A stretch of 64,000 nt of DNA from Blattamonas nauphoetae (GCA_033064195.1 JARBJD010000060.1:62001-126000), one strand, 5' to 3'; positions 34,692-45,318 are shown, counted from the first letter of the stretch. A program made the numbers and translations. The notes: generated from the sequence alone by a model not told the origin.

Positions 34692-35557
34692 CGATGAATG
34701 GATGAAGTGGGAATGATCTGAAAAAAGTGGTGAGAACACAGCAATTGTCGAAGACAAGGTGAAAGAATGCGCGAAACGCGATAATGCCGGACATTGATAT
34801 CAGCTACGCAGGGCGTACTCGACGATTCGGTGAACGGGCTGGGACGTTGTTTAGAGTGCTATCACGTCACAACTAACATAGAGAGGGCTCTATCAAGAAG
34901 AATTGCATCAGCTTCTGTGCAAAAAACCTGACTTCTGTGAAGAAAAAAAGATGAAAACGATGAAGAACGAACGAAGGAGCATGTGACCATTGAATAGTTA
35001 ACCCATGGATGGTTCTTCCTTCTCCATTAAACCCAGAGATCACTGTAAAACGTTGGCATGCAATGAAATCTGAGATGAAAAGAGAGGGAAGACGAGATTG
35101 TTCAAAGGAAACAACGAACTGCAGAGATCAAATGTCTGGATTCTATGGTCTTTCTCCCGAATAATATAGAGTGTTCCAGTTTTTCCATCGAAAGTTAGGA
35201 TAGAATCCAGAAAATTTCCCCAGAATCCCTTGATTTTGATTGACATTGAAAATTGAGGTGGTTGGATCCGATTCATCTGTGGGAAAGTGGATAAACGAAA
35301 TATTGGATGAATGTGAACAATTTGGTTCAGAAAAGACAGAAAAGGGATAGGATTCGCTGTATTGGATACCTCGGAGAGCGTGTTCTGAAGAGGTGGGCGT
35401 GATCGAGAACCCGACACCCAGATCGCCTATCCCTGATTCATTTATATTGTATTCAAACTCAGCGACCTAATTCAGATGAAATATTGAGTGAAAAATTGAC
35501 GAAAAACGAGAGAAAGCTTCAATTGAGCATAATGCTTAAAAAAGGTGAGGCTTAAGA
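34692..35557. other. 866-bp stretch with only a doubtful short coding segment
   Basis: No confident gene. On the - strand, about 35275-35040 reads as 78 residues (MNRIQPPQFS to HANVLQ), preceded by a possible splice acceptor (TTTCCCACAG). It includes SILTFDGKTGTLYI and EKDHRIQTFDL, which resembles one blade of an NHL-type propeller. It could be a small gene, a lost exon or chance. On the + strand a 32-codon frame begins at 34784. No tRNA or spliceosomal RNA motif was seen. Confidence 0.35.
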
Positions 35558-36973
35558 CTATGCAAGGGAAATTGTCTGGCGAAGACAAGGAGAAGGTTTA
35601 GGATATATAGAAGTATTTGGTTGAAGAGAATCCAAAGAAACAGAGTATGGATCCGCAGGAATGAAGGATGTGTTTGGGGTCTCCTTAGACGTATTGTTAT
35701 TCGCAAAGAGTGTTTCGAATTCATTCGCAAAGGCTTGTAGTGAGATTGAGACATTCCATTGTATGGCAGAGAGAACAAGTCGCTCGATTTGAGCGAGGTC
35801 TTTCTGTTGAATCATAAACAGCCGTCCGAGCCTTGCTAGACGATATTTTGCATCCTGACTGTTCTTTAACGCGAGAAAGAAGCAGATTATCAGTGCTTGT
35901 GTGAAGTTGGTCTTCAAAGACTGAGAACAGGAAGTCACCAACAGAACGTGAAGAAGTCGTTGAGAAATCAGAGCCCCATGAAGTGCTTCCGCTGTTGTCA
36001 GCTGGTATGCAGAGGCGAGAGTATGAAGAATTGTTGCTAGCACGTCCTCGAGGTCGTCAAGGACAAAATCATTTGATGAATGATGTACTGATGGCAGTCG
36101 GTGACAGTTCTCGATCATTTCGATTAATCTGTGATGAAGAAGATGCGAGAGAGTGAGGATGTGTTCTTCTGATATGGTTGAGGTCAGGACTTCCGTGTGT
36201 TCATCAACTTGGCATCCCTCATCCACATAATCTCGGTCTTCGAATGGGGTTGGGTTTTCATCCGAAGTGCACGGTGTCTGTTCAATTTTGAAAGAAGAAA
36301 ACACATCATCGACAGCTTGACTGAGTCTGTCAAATGAATCATCACGTTTACACGTGGATGACTTCCCATTAAGAATTTTCTGCACCTGCATGGACTGATC
36401 GCCAAGATACGAAGATATGATGTCCTCTTTGATGGATATCCCGGCGGTGGGAAGATCAGAGCTATGAAAATGACGAGACGGGACTGTTGGTGTAATGTCT
36501 GAAGAGCTCAGTGCCTTAAGAATGGACAGATCAGGCGAATTCAACTCTACAAAGTCTAATGGGTCCTTGGCATGTTCTGCTTTTGGGAAATGTCTGCGTC
36601 CAAAAGGGTGTTTGGTGTGTTTGATAATTTGCTCTTTTATTGAGGTGTCCGCGGCTTGAAATTGTGGTGATTTGATTGCAAAAGATGCATTGCCTTGGAA
36701 AAATACTAGAATGAGTTGTTTGGTTTCAGAGGCAGTGAATTTTTCATCATGATTTTGAGAGAGGCTGATTAGGCAGACAAGTTTGACAGCATAGACTTCC
36801 AGAATCCCCATGAAAGATGAATTAGCGTTCATTAAGAGACGGTATGCAAGAGCGGGTGAGAGGGCGATGAAAGAAGAGGAATAGGTTGGTAGTGATGATT
36901 GACGCTGGGAAAGACGGAGTAATATGAAACAGAAGGAGGTGGGGCGAGGAAGATTGGTAGAAGTAGGAGACAT
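35558..36973 (-). CDS. Cyclin-like protein, divergent
   Basis: A single frame of 471 residues, ATG 36973 to TAG 35560-35558. A C-terminal helical region (about residues 330-435) contains TQALIICFFLALKNSQDAKY, RLGRLFMIQQKDLAQIERLV and LSAIQWNVSISLQAF. This pattern matches the second half of a cyclin box, where a helix with xLxALxFxxxxS closes the fold. The N-terminal ~120 residues are helical and hydrophobic; the middle is acidic and Ser-rich. The assignment rests on pattern only. It may bind a cyclin-dependent kinase. It is divergent from the eIF4E gene. Confidence 0.5.
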   Translation of the reverse strand: MSPTSTNLPRPTSFCFILLRLSQRQSSLPTYSSSFIALSPALAYRLLMNANSSFMGILEVYAVKLVCLISLSQNHDEKFTASETKQLILVFFQGNASFAIKSPQFQAADTSIKEQIIKHTKHPFGRRHFPKAEHAKDPLDFVELNSPDLSILKALSSSDITPTVPSRHFHSSDLPTAGISIKEDIISSYLGDQSMQVQKILNGKSSTCKRDDSFDRLSQAVDDVFSSFKIEQTPCTSDENPTPFEDRDYVDEGCQVDEHTEVLTSTISEEHILTLSHLLHHRLIEMIENCHRLPSVHHSSNDFVLDDLEDVLATILHTLASAYQLTTAEALHGALISQRLLHVLLVTSCSQSLKTNFTQALIICFFLALKNSQDAKYRLARLGRLFMIQQKDLAQIERLVLSAIQWNVSISLQAFANEFETLFANNNTSKETPNTSFIPADPYSVSLDSLQPNTSIYPKPSPCLRQTISLA

Positions 36974-37191
36974 GTGCAGTGTTGGAGACGATCTTTGATG
37001 AACCCGAAGGTCTGATCATTCGGACCCATTAATCATGCTAATTGGATTTGTGGACTGAGGTGGTATGTTTTGTTGTGATTGTGATGAGAAAGAATGAGTC
37101 GTTTTTTCATAATGAAAACGTGCTTTTGCGGGTCCAGAGTTGAGTTTTATGTGAAGATGTCTTGATCAAACCACATTTTTTTATCATCACA
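36974..37191. promoter_or_regulatory. Divergent promoter region, cyclin-like / eIF4E
   Basis: 218 bp between divergent start codons. No motif identified. Confidence 0.4.
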
Positions 37192-37817
37192 ATGTCAACC
37201 CAGGAAGACGATTTACCGTTTGAACGCGTTTGGTCTATCCTCATCAAAGCTCAAAAACCAGGACTTGGTAATCGTGATGACTGGTCAGCAGGCTACAGCA
37301 AAGTATGTGATTTTCAAAGCATCAATCAGTTCTGGATGTATGGACCTCCTCATCGAATTATTCACTAATTTTTATCTTGATAACCCCTCATTCCAGGGCA
37401 ATGAGATGTCTGCCAGCACCAACAAATCTCGTGCGACCTGCAACATACAATATCTTCCGGGACAACATCATCCCTGCCTGGGAAGATCCCGGAAATGTTG
37501 GAGGCGGACGGATTCGCGTATTCGGTCAATCGAAACAGGGACAACCTGACTTGAAGTACGACCAAAGAAACATGATGAATCAACTGTTCGTCGACTTTCT
37601 TCTCTGTATTATTGGAGGAGAGCTTGACAATGCGCATGTTTTCACGGGTCTTATTCTTGATCCTCATAAACCACTCCTGGAATTCTGGTTTGGCAAAAAT
37701 GAAGAGGAACCGGAAACGATTCTGTCCACCATCTCATCCAAGTTGCGAATCCTCGTGGACCAACGAGATTTCTTTCAACCAGAGAATTTTAAGGTTGAAT
37801 TGAAGCCGTTTTCTTGA
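37192..37817 (+). CDS. eIF4E-family cap-binding protein
   Basis: Exons 37192-37337 and 37397-37817 (59-nt phase-2 intron) give 188 residues. The cap-sandwich tryptophans have clear counterparts: W31 in NRDDWSAG, W77 in PAWEDPGNVGGGR, and the structural W48 in INQFW. Downstream DLKYDQRNMMNQLFVDFLLC and IIGGELDNAHVFTGLIL match the helix that carries the eIF4G/4E-BP binding face. The usual DRFW is replaced by NQLF. It binds mRNA m7G caps, as an initiation factor or as a 4EHP-like repressor; sequence alone does not decide. Confidence 0.88.
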
Positions 37818-38679
37818 TTTGGTGTTGATATAAAGTCGAACACCGCTCATCACTTCAAAACTCTTCTTTTCGAGGCCTGACGTGTCTATATTGTTTCTCT
37901 ATCTGATTATTCTCTTAAAAATGTCATGAAAGGTCCGGAAGATGGGATATTCACGACATACTCCGCAAAGTTCAGTCAAAAAATGGGTGCTTCATCACCT
38001 TCATTCCCGCGCCACTCTTCCACACACTTTATCACTCAATCTCGTTACGAATGAGTGTTAGTTGTGATATTGGAAGAGGCGGCAATGATTTTTGAGACGG
38101 GGAAGTGGAGAATCAGTCTAGTGAGGTTTGTGGATGGATGGTGGAGAAGAATCAGTGATAATGGGAGTGATGGAGGAGGAGAGAGAGGCGAGTGTGGGCG
38201 AGGGGAAGGGTTGTGGGAGAGACGGGTAAGATGACGCTGTGAAAATGGACACAGATAAATCAGCTGAGAAAAAGAGCCTGATGGACAATTAAAATGTAGT
38301 GTAAACAGAGAAGAAGTCGAATATTCACTCCAAAGGAGAGTTTACATGAACAATCCTGCAGTTCTCGGAAAAATCACGAAGATCAAACGAGAAGGTTGAA
38401 ATCAGAAGTAAAACAGAGAATAATATCATGAAATCGAAAGCAAAATCAGGTAAACCGATATTTGAGTCAAAGTTATGCCCTTATTGGTGAAAAGAGGATA
38501 GGTGTTGGTTCAATTCTGTCTCATTTTGTGAGACCATACCCGAAGACCAATTGCTCCTGAGATGCGACCAGAAGGCTTAACTCACATTTGTCCGTTCGCT
38601 TAACATCTTAAAATAAGACACCGGTTGGCCATCATATACGAAATGGAAGGAAAGAACTGTCAAAACGAAGGAAAAGTTC
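37818..38679. other. 862-bp intergenic stretch, no gene recognised
   Basis: No frame has family features and no tRNA is visible. A purine-rich, Gly/Arg-like GA tract runs from about 38090 to 38230. An ATTTTTGAG word near 38087 resembles an Sm site, but I could not find the 5' landmarks of U1, U2, U4 or U5. It may hold UTRs or an unannotated ncRNA. Confidence 0.4.
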
Positions 38680-39205
38680 TTATCCATAGATCTGTTGGCC
38701 TCTCTTTCCTTTCTTCTCAGCTCCAAGCTCGAATTTCTTGCATCTCTTCAGAACCTTAATGTGGCTGGATGAAACATTGTTTTTCACAAAAAATGGCGAA
38801 CAAACCGAGCTTTGCTTTCTGAGCACTCAAGAACTAGAACAACCTTCTTTGTTGTCTTTGCCTTCTTGTGAAGAATTGGCTTTGTCTGTCCTCCAAAGCC
38901 CTTCTGTTTGCGGTTGTAACGGCGTTGACCTGGTCGAAGGAGAAGACAAGAGAAGTCATGATGTTTAGAACAAGTACGAAACAGAATCACGATATGGAAG
39001 GATGAAACTGCACACCTTTCTTGTACTCGGAGACCTTTCCCTTTTTATATTGAGAGACTTTGTGCACTGTGTGCTTGTTAAGCTTAGCACAGTAAGTTTT
39101 CATCTTCCTTGGAATGTTGACCTGATGAGAGAAAGAGAAAAGCAATGAAAAATAGATGTAAATTGAGAGGGGCCTTGTCAAGACAACGAAAATCGACAGA
39201 CCATG
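38680..39205 (-). CDS. RPL36A: 60S ribosomal protein eL42 (RPL36A/L44)
   Basis: Exons 39205-39203 (just the ATG), 39121-39016, 38929-38806 and 38764-38680 give 105 residues; the human protein has 106. Hallmarks: [53 protein letters not shown] and KRCKKFELG. It sits at the ribosomal E site. Two of the four zinc-ribbon cysteines are missing: CxxC reads CAKL, and the second pair keeps only its first Cys. An intron directly after the start codon is common in ribosomal-protein genes. The last intron is 41 nt and restores the C-terminal frame. Confidence 0.93.
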
Positions 39206-39393
39206 ATGACTTATGAATCGCACAATCCGGATCAAACCTTTATATTTCCAGGATCATTCTGTCTAACGAATGACGGCAAGAACTGTTCAAAAATAAAACC
39301 AAATTATCTGAGGGTTGTATAATCCACAAAAATGATGTCGAGTTAAACAATACACGCAGAAATCGGACGCTAGCAAACTCTTGGACGGCACGA

Positions 39394-39862
39394 GTGGACT
39401 TTCTGGGCCAAAGGTGATCGAGGAGTGTTGTGACTTTATTGTTCAACTAGGCTATTCTCTCGTAATAATGTGGCATATTAAGTTGAAAATCCGTATTCGT
39501 TTTGAAATAGTGTGCATAGTGTCGAGATCGTCTCAGAGAATGTCACGATCATTCGATCATGTTTGATGAGGTCGATCGGCGAACTATATCGCTTCATCTT
39601 TACGCTTTCTTGAATCATTTCAACATTATGACTGGGATTTTGAGACTTTTTATCAAAACAAAGATACTGGTCATGATTTATCGTGAAGTGACAATCAATG
39701 GCAGTTCTCCCTTCAAGACACCAATTTTTCGGTAGTGAACGTGCGGCGCGTTTGGCCTAGCGGTAGCCAACCCCTCTGTCGACTGTTGTGCTCGGGGTTC
39801 GACTCCCGCCGAGCACAACTTTTTTGCCACTACTTAGAGTTTTTTGGCCCAGAAAGTCCACC
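39394..39862. repeat. 469-bp segment bounded by a perfect 19-bp inverted repeat
   Basis: GTGGACTTTCTGGGCCAAA at 39394-39412 reappears as its exact reverse complement at 39844-39862. The flanks show no obvious target-site duplication and the interior has no transposase. It may be a small non-autonomous element, a foldback structure or a pair of shared binding sites. Confidence 0.6.
39741..39825 (+). ncRNA. tRNA-like Pol III locus, poor cloverleaf
   Basis: An A-box-like TGGCCTAGCGG and an exact B box GGTTCGACTCC are spaced as in a tRNA gene and are followed at once by a T run (39820-39825), a Pol III terminator. However, no 7-bp acceptor stem pairs in the expected frame, and the T stem has two mismatches. 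Instead the 3' half folds as an 11-bp perfect hairpin (GTTGTGCTCGG with CCGAGCACAAC), and TTGGC pairs with GCCAA around the A box. It could be a degenerate tRNA, a tRNA-derived element or a distinct small RNA. I do not assign an amino acid. Confidence 0.45.
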
Positions 39863-39955
39863 TCTGCCCACATATATTTGTGGGTTTTAACAACGGCAAT
39901 TTCTCCAGATTCCTGATGTATTTCGGGAGTTAAGAAGGATCACCCCTTATTTTTT

Positions 39956-41902
39956 ATGTCCATAAGATCTGCAATCCGAAACGCTCAACCACACGAGCTT
40001 TTTGAAGCTGTTCGAGTATGTGTGGAGGATCTTGTAACTCGTAATGATAACGTTGTGAAAGATATCCCCAACTTTCAACAACAACCACTTTTCTGTTGCG
40101 GATCGGCCTCTCCTCCATTCAGAACGTACTTTGAGAAGTATGCTCTCTTCTCTCAATATTGATTAATTCCATTTCTTTCCAAAATAGGGTGATGATGGGA
40201 TTGTCCTGCTCTCCGATTTGTTTTGTCTACACACTCGTCTTCATTGATCGACTCCAAAAAAGTCGAACTCTTTATTTAACAACTTCAACGGCACACAAGA
40301 CGTTTCTTACATGGTTTGTCTATTTTTTTGGAACGTTTCCCTAGTTCTGTGATTGCAGCCAAATATTTAGACGACAAATATTTCTACAACTCATTCTATG
40401 CTTCAGTTGGGATGGTAATGCTTCCTGAGTTCAACAGAATGGAACTCCAGATGCTTGCCAATCTCCGTTTTAATTTGTACATCCGGAACACTTATATTGA
40501 AGATTACTTTGGTAAGGTCAAGACTCGTGCACAACAACTTCGCAACACGGAGGAAATGCGCCTCCCCAAATCACACATCTCCCACATCAAATCTCACATT
40601 CCTGTTCAACTATCTTTTTCAGGAAAATCTACCAGCACTCGCAAGCAACAAATCGACACCATCAGGAAGGAGCTTCGAGAAGGTCTTGTGATCCCTCCCT
40701 TCGGCTCAGGGTCTTCTTCGCACCATAAAGATGTCCTCACGTCTCCCACGCAGATTAACAGCACTGCGTCTCAAGATTATCGCATGGACTCGCGACATTC
40801 GCTTCAGCCTATCCACATCAAGAATCTGAATGAAAACTCGTCCCAAAGGCTGGAAGATACCGCCCAAACTTCTGAAAATACTGACGAAAAGGAGTTTGAG
40901 CCACTATCCAACACAGACGGACACAGCCCCAACACCAACTCCACTTCATCCAAACCCACTCCCTCATCGAAGGCATCAGCCGCGCTGTCGGAATTGTCGC
41001 CAGACAATCCCGACTCAGACACACCGAATAAGGTGTCTGTTGCGTCTGTGCCGCAAAAACGTGTTTATTCACAACCACAACTGGAAACAGTGGTTGTTCA
41101 TGAGCCGACTGCCGTGTCGGGCACATCATCATCATCATTCGAGGAAGAGCCAGACAGCAGGCACAAACAGGCAGACGAGAGGCCGAAGTCGCATCGTATG
41201 TACACGCCCGTGCGTGTGGAGATGTGTGCGACAGACGGCAAGGAGGAGAGGCGAGCAACAGAGGGAGAGAACACACTCGTCCGAAGTGTCCCGACGGACT
41301 CGAGTTGGGAACCCCACATCACTCTTCCGTTCCCCGTTCCCATCTCAGTCCCAACGTCGGTGGCGTCGTCTCTCTCTCTTTCCTCGACAGGCCAATTCCC
41401 AGCGTTCTCACCTGAAAGGCGGAAGAGCACCACAACATCCTCACAATCAGTTCCCAACCCGTTTGAGCTGCAGGGAGAGACTGCAAACAACTCCTCGCGC
41501 GGCAGACTGCTGTCGATCTCGTCGATGGACTCCGAGTTGACGCTATTTTCAGAGTTCAACTTCGATCGACAACAGCCGCACGCACCCGCTGTGGGTCCGC
41601 TCCCTCCCAACGCCTCCAACTCGCCAGTCTCCCTCGCGCCGTCCTTCAACACCGGAGCGTACTCGCAGAGCATTGCGTTCCCCAACGACCACTCCGACAG
41701 TCCGCGCTCTTTGGATGTTTCGTTTGAGCGGACAGCGCCGAACCATGACCAGCGCGTCAAACTGTTCAAGAAGGGCACGCTTTTGCGACAGACCAAGTCT
41801 GTATGCGAGCCCAACAGTTCTGGTTTCCAGTCTCAGCCCTCTCTCAATATTGGCGAGGGTCTTTTTACCATCGATCAACTCCCGTCTGCTTTCCCACCTT
41901 GA
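39956..41902 (+). CDS. Pho80/PCL-type cyclin
   Basis: Exons 39956-40137, 40188-40313 and 40345-41902 (introns 50 and 31 nt) give 621 residues. The cyclin box occupies about residues 50-155: PICFVYTLVFIDRLQKS, CSVIAAKYLDDKYFYNSFYA and LPEFNRMELQMLANLRFNLY, typical of the cyclin N-terminal fold in Pho80/PCL/CYCU families. These activate Pho85-like CDKs in nutrient and cell-cycle control. The remaining ~450 residues are Ser/Thr/Pro-rich with many SP/TP sites and look disordered. The MSIRSAIRNAQPHEL start at 39956 fits the phase. Confidence 0.9.
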
Positions 41903-42088
41903 TTTTTTTGAGTTTCTGTATTCAGTCTGCTTGTCGACTCTATCTCCGTTTTATGTCTTCTTATTGTCCATTTCATTGATTTTTAGGTGTTGTTCCTATT
42001 ATTTTACACCCTTTTATTTTGAATGGTTTTCAACCACCGAAACTGCTGATGATCTACCCGCTGGAACAGTTCATTTGTTGGAGATTGA

Positions 42089-42431
42089 ATGGATCGTCGA
42101 ACTAGAATTCTTTCAGAGGGACAACAGGAGACTCTATCCGAAGAGAAGATTGATCATCGCCTCGATAATGAAAAATACCTCAGGTTCACCCCTTTTTTCT
42201 CATCATCATTTACATCTCGTTTTTCTCAATAGATCACATCCAGAACTCTCTGACCTCATCAGGTGCTTGTTTGATTCCCTTGTTGCATCGAAACCTGACT
42301 CTAAAGAATTGATACTGAAATTTATTTGCGAGTATTTCCAGAAGCCAGATCTACCATATCAAGTGACCCTCTATGCCCAACAAAGAGAGTCTGATTTGTT
42401 GGATTACGATAATATGATGGATGAACAATGA
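42089..42431 (+). CDS. RIIAD1: RIIAD1-like small protein with an RIIa domain
   Basis: Exons 42089-42183 and 42233-42431 (49-nt phase-2 intron) give 97 residues; human RIIAD1 has 92. The matching core is NEKYLRSHPEL, then LFDSLVASKPDSKELILKFI, then CEYFQKPDLPYQVTLY, the helix-turn-helix dimerisation/docking fold that in PKA RII subunits binds AKAP helices. Such small RIIa proteins often sit in the axoneme. The gene is easy to miss because it is short and split. Confidence 0.8.
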
Positions 42432-42633
42432 TTTTTTCATATTTATTGTGAGACAATCTTTTTTTCTTCTTTGCTACACTTCACTTTTTATTTTTGTCTC
42501 CCTTCGTCTGAATCAAGCTCCATCTGGGACAAACACTCACCAAGATGTTTTATCGTTCTAAAACACCTTTCAACAAGACATAAAGGAGCCTGTGTGAACT
42601 TGGATTCCACAAACCCACAATCAAATCTAATCA

Positions 42634-43291
42634 ATGTCAAACCCTCGTCCCCGAACTCAAACTGTAATTCACAACGGATCACCAACAGAATCTCGCTTTG
42701 CTGTGATCTGGAAGAACATAAAAAAATATGTTTCAGCCTAGTTTGTCTTCTTCAATCAAACAATGAAAACAATCACTTTCATCGTTCATTCTTGAACTAA
42801 ATCTCTCCAGTTTTCTAACTATTGATCCTGAAAGATCGGAGAGGTTTCTTTATTTTGATGAGCCAAGAGAAGAACCATCAGCACGTTTTACTCCGTTCAC
42901 TGGACAAACTACAGGTTCGAATTCATCGAGAAGGGACTTTCAGAATCCATGGAAGGAAAGTGGAACATCCGGAAGTGTCGTGAAGATTAGTTCGCAGTCA
43001 GATTATGAGAAACGGATGCGGGATGCTGGATCAAAATTAGTCGTCGTCAAATTTGGTGCTGAGTGGTGTGGACCTTGCAAACAAATCAAACCCGAAGTTG
43101 AACGCCTCGCGCAGGCAAATCCCTCTGTTCTTTTTCTCGATATTGATGTTGACCAACTCAAACAGCTCCCAGAAGTCAGGACAGTCGCTGGAATCCCTGA
43201 ATTCCGTTTTTGGAAGAACGGAGCAATAGTCAACAAGTTTTCTGGTGCAAATGCATCCAAGCTGAAGGAGTACGTAAACAAATATAAGTAA
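42634..43291 (+). CDS. Thioredoxin-domain protein with an N-terminal extension
   Basis: The C-terminal ~100 residues form a thioredoxin fold with active site EWCGPCKQIKP, the conserved cis-Pro region AGIPEFRFWKNG and a C-terminal helix ending VNKYK. It should reduce disulfides, probably in the cytosol, as no signal peptide is visible. The frame runs upstream without an ATG, so a 5' exon is needed. The best fit is 42634-42729 joined to 42842-43291 (112-nt intron, CTAAC branch-like word before the acceptor), giving 181 residues. That join is uncertain; the thioredoxin domain is not. Confidence 0.75.
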
Positions 43292-43465
43292 TTTGCGTCT
43301 TATTTGTTCATTTCTCCGAACACCTCATCATTCTTGAATTCAAGGGTCTCGATATTTAAAGAAACAGCAAAGACCAATCATGCAATCATAACGTGAAATC
43401 GGAAAAAAAGACGATTGAAACGACACAAATAAAAGATGAGGAAGCGAATGAAGATGTGGAGAGTG

Positions 43466-45318
43466 TTATGAAGGCTGATAATGAGATGGCGAAAGAAATT
43501 GGGTTGCGTTGGAAGAAAAGAAGACAAAGGAAGACGGAACAGGTATGGAATTTAGCAACGAAGCAGCAGAATCAGTGTCTTCTGTTTGCGTCAAAGAAGA
43601 GTAAAGACTCGAAAGAGACGATGAGGAAAGAGGAGGAACGGATGTTGGATCCCCGTCAAGCCCAAGTGGGCGTGGGGTAAGAAATTGCGGAGATGGCACA
43701 TCGTTCGTGTTTGGAGAAAGCTGGGAGAGCGACTCCGAAGTGACGATGATTGAGGTCGGGTCTGAGGACTGGATATCAGCGAGATGTGTGGCTGTTCGCT
43801 CGATCCTTCGATATTCCTCTTCTTCCTCTTCATCCAAGTCTCTTTCGTTCCATTCATTCACATCAAACATTCTAACACGTGTAGACTCCATTTGTGCACT
43901 CTTGGTTTTACCCTTCTTCTTTTTGGAGATCGAAGGTGAGGTCATTCGAAAGAAGAGGCCGTACTGTTCGAGAAGAGGAAGGAAAGGACCGAGCTTGCCG
44001 CGTTCTTCCGCTCTCTTCTCCAACCGGCGTCTCTCCTTCTTTTTCTCTTTCTTTGAGAGTCCCTCAAGCTTATCCTCCTTCTCGTCTGTGCTTAGATCGT
44101 CTTCCGTCTTCATCAGGCGGATAAACACCCAATCGCGTTGGATGAGTGTTGTAAACGCTGAGAAGACGAGGCGTTGGGCAGTATGCTGATCAGCACCTGT
44201 CAACAGATGAGGAAATGTTGTAGGGGTGTGAGGGGTGACACAATAGAAGATGTAGAAGAGAGAGTGGTCAGACAAAGAGTATGTGGAGTCTGGATGGATG
44301 AATGTTGGGTTTGACGCAAAAGCATGAAGCACATGAGGTGGCTGGATCACTGATGAATCGATTACAGGCTGGTCTGTATAGAATGGCGTGATCAGCTTCG
44401 CTGCACTTGTTGGATGAAGGAGTGGAGACGACGGTGCAATCAACGGCGATTGTGGAAGAGCAGACGAAAGCCCAAATGGTCCAGTGGCTTGTATGTGATA
44501 AAATGTTGGGAGCGAAGACGAATGGCGGGGTTTCTGGGACGGTTGTGGGGCGAGCTTGAATTGGCCATTCTCCAGCGGAGACACGAGACATGGCGGGAGG
44601 ATGGGATAGGAAGGGGGGTTGGGGGTGTAGCTGGATTCACTGTGAGAGTGATAGGAGAATTCGAAGGCGGCTTTACAGGCTTAGTGACCGATGTTGTGAT
44701 GGCTGGCGGAGATGTGGTGTCGTGCACCGGGCGTTTTTCCTGAGCGAGTGCTGAAAATTCAACAGACGGAGGTTTGAGAGGTATTGAGTCGATGTTCTGA
44801 GGTGGTTGGGCTGAATGTTTTGGCTTGGCCTCGAAAAAAGTTGGGAGAGTCACTTTTGGGTATATGATTGGAGGTGGTGGTTGTGTGGAATGAAGAGCGG
44901 ACAACTTTTCGATAGTGAATTGTTGTCGTTGGGAGGGTTGATTTATTTTGAGATAAGGCTTCGGGGAAGGTGAGAAGTCAACCTGATTCCCTGATTGTGA
45001 TAAACGGACTGATTGGTATGGTTGAGGTGGAACTGGGGTGTAGTCACCGATTTGATGTTGCGGAAAGATGAATGAAGGGGCATTAGACTGAGCCTTTTGC
45101 TGAATGAGATGACAGATTCATGAAGGTGAAGAGAAACAGGATTGATAGAGAGATGAAAATAACACCGAAAATGGGAAACATAGGAATGGGATAAAATGAA
45201 TGGATGAATTTCTTTGGGAATTCACATCACAACACAGAGGTTGGTGTGAATGGAGAAAGCGAGAGAGACATACCGTCACAGTTGTTGACGGGGTGAACTG
45301 TACAGTTCGGTGGGTCAT
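43466..45318 (-). CDS. NOT-box-like protein (possible CCR4-NOT NOT2/3/5 relative)
   Basis: Exons 45318-45274, 45099-44641 and 44569-43466 (introns 174 and 71 nt) give 535 residues. The N-terminal half is Pro/Gln/Ser-rich. From about residue 265 comes SLSDHSLFYIFYCV, then LVFSAFTTLIQRDWVFIRL, a charged insertion, LLEQYGLFFRM and VRMFDVNEWNERDLDEEEEE. This resembles the NOT box order (LFYIFY...W.F......FD...W) of CNOT2/CNOT3, with a longer insertion. If right, it is a subunit of the CCR4-NOT deadenylase acting in mRNA decay. The match is by pattern only. A 20-nt alternative intron at 44570-44589 is less likely. Confidence 0.55.

Larger units (their letters stand above)
39206..39955. other. 750-bp region between eL42 and the Pho80-type cyclin
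   Basis: No protein gene is evident. It contains a perfect 19-bp inverted repeat (39394-39412 and 39844-39862) and, inside it, a tRNA-like locus. The remainder is A+T-rich. Confidence 0.5.

Noticed and set aside
39741-39819. A standard tRNA gene at the Pol III-type locus
   Set aside because: Boxes A and B are good, but no 7-bp acceptor stem forms and the anticodon stem cannot be paired around any 7-nt loop I tried.
41673-42431. A 252-codon + strand frame overlapping the end of the Pho80-type cyclin
   Set aside because: Its 5' half is antisense-like and hydrophobic noise running through the cyclin stop. Only its last ~65 codons are real, as exon 2 of the RIIAD1-like gene after a 49-nt intron.
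44570-44589. A 20-nt intron in the NOT-like gene
   Set aside because: It would join the frames, but a pyrimidine-rich 71-nt intron with a donor at 44640 uses the same acceptor and is far more ordinary.
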